Source of the DNA: Serilophus lunatus
Taxonomy: Eukaryota > Chordata > Aves > Passeriformes > Eurylaimidae
Direction of reading: 5' to 3'
Length of the DNA: 64,000 nucleotides
Assembly (NCBI GenBank): GCA_013399895.1
Contig: VXBA01006211.1
Span: 81,868 to 145,867, forward strand
Shown here: positions 61,005-64,000 of the stretch, piece by piece
Layout: each line of letters begins with the position of its first letter
Numbering within the stretch: the stretch's first letter is position 1
Program-made: the position numbers and the translations under genes
The notes under the pieces: model-generated
The model's input: only the letters and a program-made list of their open reading frames with translations
Told to the model about the DNA's origin: nothing
Databases searched by the model: none

Positions 61005-62068
61005 ATCAGTGTCTCTCATGGGAGCTCCTGGCAGATCTTGACTCTCCTCTGGCATTCCCTTGGCCTAGGAAACCAACCCTTTCTGTTTACCATGATGCCC
61101 TGTTCCATGGTGGAACATGGCTGGACAAGAGCTGATTTCTTCAGCAAGTGACACTAGCATAGTACTCTGAAAAATATTGTATTCTTAAAGATTCAGTATC
61201 TTTCTGAACGTAGACAGTCTTAACTGAAGTTATTTAATACAATGGTTTTTACCATAATCTAAATGAAGGAGGAAGAAACCTTATTCGTAAACTTACATTA
61301 CTATTTGCTGTTTGCCAAAATTTGGTTCTTGATAGTTTGTAACTATTAAGGCACACAATTTCCCACAATGAAACAAAAGTAATACTATACTTTCCTAAAC
61401 AAGTTATACTATATGCACATTTAATCAGTTTTACAATTTGACATAGAGTTAAATCAATTACTAATTTTTATTGACTCTGTTAAATAGTAATGAACATCAT
61501 TTCTTCTTTAACAGATGAGTCATTTTCCACTCATAATCTATGTCAAATGGCTTCTAAATGGAATCTGAAATTCAATTTAAGTGCAGAAAATCAGCATCCT
61601 TAAATTGCTTCTATTAGATGAAAGAACATCAAGTTGCAGGATACATAAGAAAAAAATGCTTTCAACTTAAATTATCTATAAATTGAAGTTAGTTATATCT
61701 GTAATATCTGTAGTTCAGTATTAAGTGCCTCTTGTCCTTCAGTTATCTGAAATAAGTAGATCTCACCTTTCAGAAAAAATTCTTTTTCATAAAGCACATA
61801 AACTCCAATGAAGGAAGCCTAAAGCTGTGTTTGCAGAATAATTATGCTGTCAAAAGACTGTTTATAATGTAAGAACTCAGCTTTTACAAAACTACTTGAT
61901 ATGGAGGCAAGTTACTAAGATGGTGAGGAATTATCCTCCTGGGTTTTCAAAGCTCAGCTGGATAGGTCCCCAGCACCCTGACATCTCAAAAGGTTCCTTC
62001 CTAAACAGGCTTTTGTGTAAATCTATTTCTTCCAGGCTTTCTTTTGAATTAAATTTATTCACCTACTG

Positions 62069-62115
<47 letters not shown>

Positions 62116-64000
62116 CTTTTTTTTTCCCCCCATAGAACATTTCCGGTTAAAAACCATGAATGGCAGAGGAAGAACATAGATTTGTTTAAATTGTGAAAGT
62201 GAACTTGGGAAAGCTGCCAGTTGTGAATTAACATTCCTCGTCCAGAATGATTGAGAGGTGTTAACTGGTTTGTCAGATATTTCCTTTGAACATCATTTTA
62301 TATAATGAACAAAGTCTGGGATATATAGATAATGAGTTACAGAAAGAAATGCTTAGAATATCTGATGAAACGATAATAAAATAATCATTACTATCTGTCA
62401 GGTACTGTGATTTTAGTATAAGGCCAGCCAGCTCTGTAATTTTTTTCAGATTGCCTGTGCAGGGCATACATTATACTCAAAGACAACCACTACACTGTGA
62501 TAGTTAGAACATAGAGGAATTGATACAGTCATGTGTTTATGGATTCTTCATTGTACACAGTCTTTAAATCAAGATAAGAGATAGCCAAAGATATGTAAAA
62601 AGGCAGACAGAAGATAGAGGCTTTATCCAGTAAGTACTTAAAGAAATTCTATGACCTTTGCTATGTGAGAGGTCAGACTAGACTACACTAGCATATCTCT
62701 GTGGTTTAGTCTGTACTTTGCTACAATCAATTAAAAGCATTTTGAGCCTTGTCAACCTGAAGGATGCTTGAGAGCAATGCTAAGGGAAAATAGTGTTTCA
62801 CTCATAGTTCAGTGCACATCAACAGTTGAAAAGATAAAAAGTTACAATGAGTGCTTGGTATTGTTGAGGTCAATAAAAGTTTTGCCTTTGCCTTTAGAGG
62901 ACCAGGATTTCAACCTATTAACTTCTTGAAGCCAGTGAAACTTCTATATGACTTCACAGGAAATATGCACTTCTAATTAGTTTCATGCAAAATGATTTGT
63001 TTAACCATTATGCTCAACGTAATGGTATGCTGAATTTCTCATCCTTAGTCTTTAGATTATGTATCATTAAATCCACTCCACATCTATTTTTTTTTATATA
63101 TAAGCACTTTTTCAATGTCGACACTACTTTTTGATGAAAAATAGGAACAAAAAAGTTCACTAGAAAACTTTTTCTTTACTAAGATGGCAGTAGAATATTT
63201 AAATAGAGATACAGACTTTGGTTTAGAGGTACAGCTGGTGTGGTTATATTTGTTCACAAAAGCATGAAAATTCAGAAAATGGCAGTCACATCACTTGGAC
63301 TTATTGAAATGTGGATGTAATACACCTGGATGTATAATACAGGCTGTATATTGCAGATCCTCAACATTTCCCCCATAGACATAGTTTCTCCATAATACTT
63401 CTATATACTTAGAACCCAGGAAGAATTCAATTAAACCAAAATGGAGAAAATCTTCAAGATATGTGAAAATGTTATTAAAATAAAATGTTTTCCTCTTTCT
63501 GTACCAAATATCTCTTCTTCACAGAGCTCCTCACCATTCCTAGATAAACCAGCCACATTTCCCAGTATAGAACATTCTCTGAATAAATGCCATCAAGCTT
63601 TAAAATTTGGTTTTCATTCGGACTACAAAGGACAAACAAAAAGCTTGTGAGACTGCCCAAACAAGCAGAAAGAGTCTGGCTCCTAATAGTGCAAATCTTT
63701 TGTCAACAGTTCACTGCAGTCCTATTTCATAAAGTCTACAGAAGACTGCACTGCATTTATAAGTTTCAAGCCTTCAGTTGTGACCTAGCCAGTGTTAAAT
63801 GTTCTTCATTCACTGTTAGTCCAATGCTACAAAATTCCCATTAGTTCTATGTAGGCAGTTCAAAGTCTGACATACTACAGTTTCAAGAAGTAACAGCCCT
63901 TTTCCATGCATCTTCAGTGTAGGGATGGCATCCTGAAAGGATAAGACACAAGAGATAGATCTATGTGTAAAATAAAAATAATAATTCAAAGTAGATTGTT
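61005..64000. other. Unassigned AT-rich DNA
   Basis: No gene or element is recognised. It contains the poly-T block at 62070-62125. The right edge has nothing distinctive. Confidence 0.55.
62070..62125 (+). repeat. Poly-T tract: T46, C, T9
   Basis: 46 consecutive T residues (62070-62115), one C, then nine T and six C. On the minus strand it reads as an A46 tract, but no gene-like sequence or AATAAA is seen upstream of it on that strand. Confidence 0.95.

Noticed and set aside
1..64000. Bacterial-type systems: operons, CRISPR arrays, phage defence, insertion sequences
   Set aside because: The window is vertebrate nuclear DNA with CR1 and ERV sequence. No regularly spaced repeats or gene clusters are present.

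Overview
The window looks like bird nuclear DNA. It is AT-rich and non-coding, and it is packed with CR1 LINE fragments. The CR1 copies carry the typical tails (ATTCTGTG/ATTCTATG units), the CR1 reverse-transcriptase and endonuclease signatures, and solo LTRs of endogenous retroviruses of avian type. I find no protein-coding gene, tRNA, rRNA, CRISPR array or operon that I would defend. Nearly all long open frames are CR1 remnants, frames across GC-rich LTRs, a purine microsatellite, or frames bridging an N gap.

Layout. 1-952 is the 3' two-thirds of an LTR cut by the window edge. 3672-5806 is a 5'-truncated minus-strand CR1 split by a complete 1,298-bp solo LTR of the same family (5-bp target duplication CCTCC). 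5962-6250 is a small LTR-like block and 6256-6495 a CR1 tail. About 6.5-20.8 kb is mostly unassigned AT-rich DNA with a 290-nt pure-purine tract (11219-11508) and a short CR1 tail (12464-12597). 20796-23880 is the best-preserved CR1, with an ORF1 esterase-like remnant, endonuclease, linker and RT, all broken by frameshifts and stops. 24531-25453 is an older CR1. 25547-26437 is a solo LTR (TSD TATTT) holding the only assembly gap. 29130-30020 is a GC/CpG-rich block of uncertain nature. 32177 onward is an LTR-like U5/R block beside a very AT-rich zone. 34304-35031 is an internal CR1 fragment. 40494-41697 holds two oppositely oriented LTRs. 43614-44075, 47137-48115 and about 49290-50750 are three more minus-strand LTRs. 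51706-53454 and 54290-55145 are CR1 copies. 58183-58707 is a probable LTR. 59985-61004 is a composite of unidentified GC-rich retroelement-like sequence and internal CR1.

By hand estimate, recognisable retroelements cover somewhat more than a quarter of the window. The genes do not form a pathway; the content is a record of nested and successive insertions. The points most worth checking are the nested LTR/CR1 insertion, the CR1 with ORF1 remnant, the possible chimeric retrocopy at 60 kb, an LTR-internal minisatellite that probably caused the gap, and one possible small exon on the minus strand at 45.0 kb. I saw no clear new biological system.
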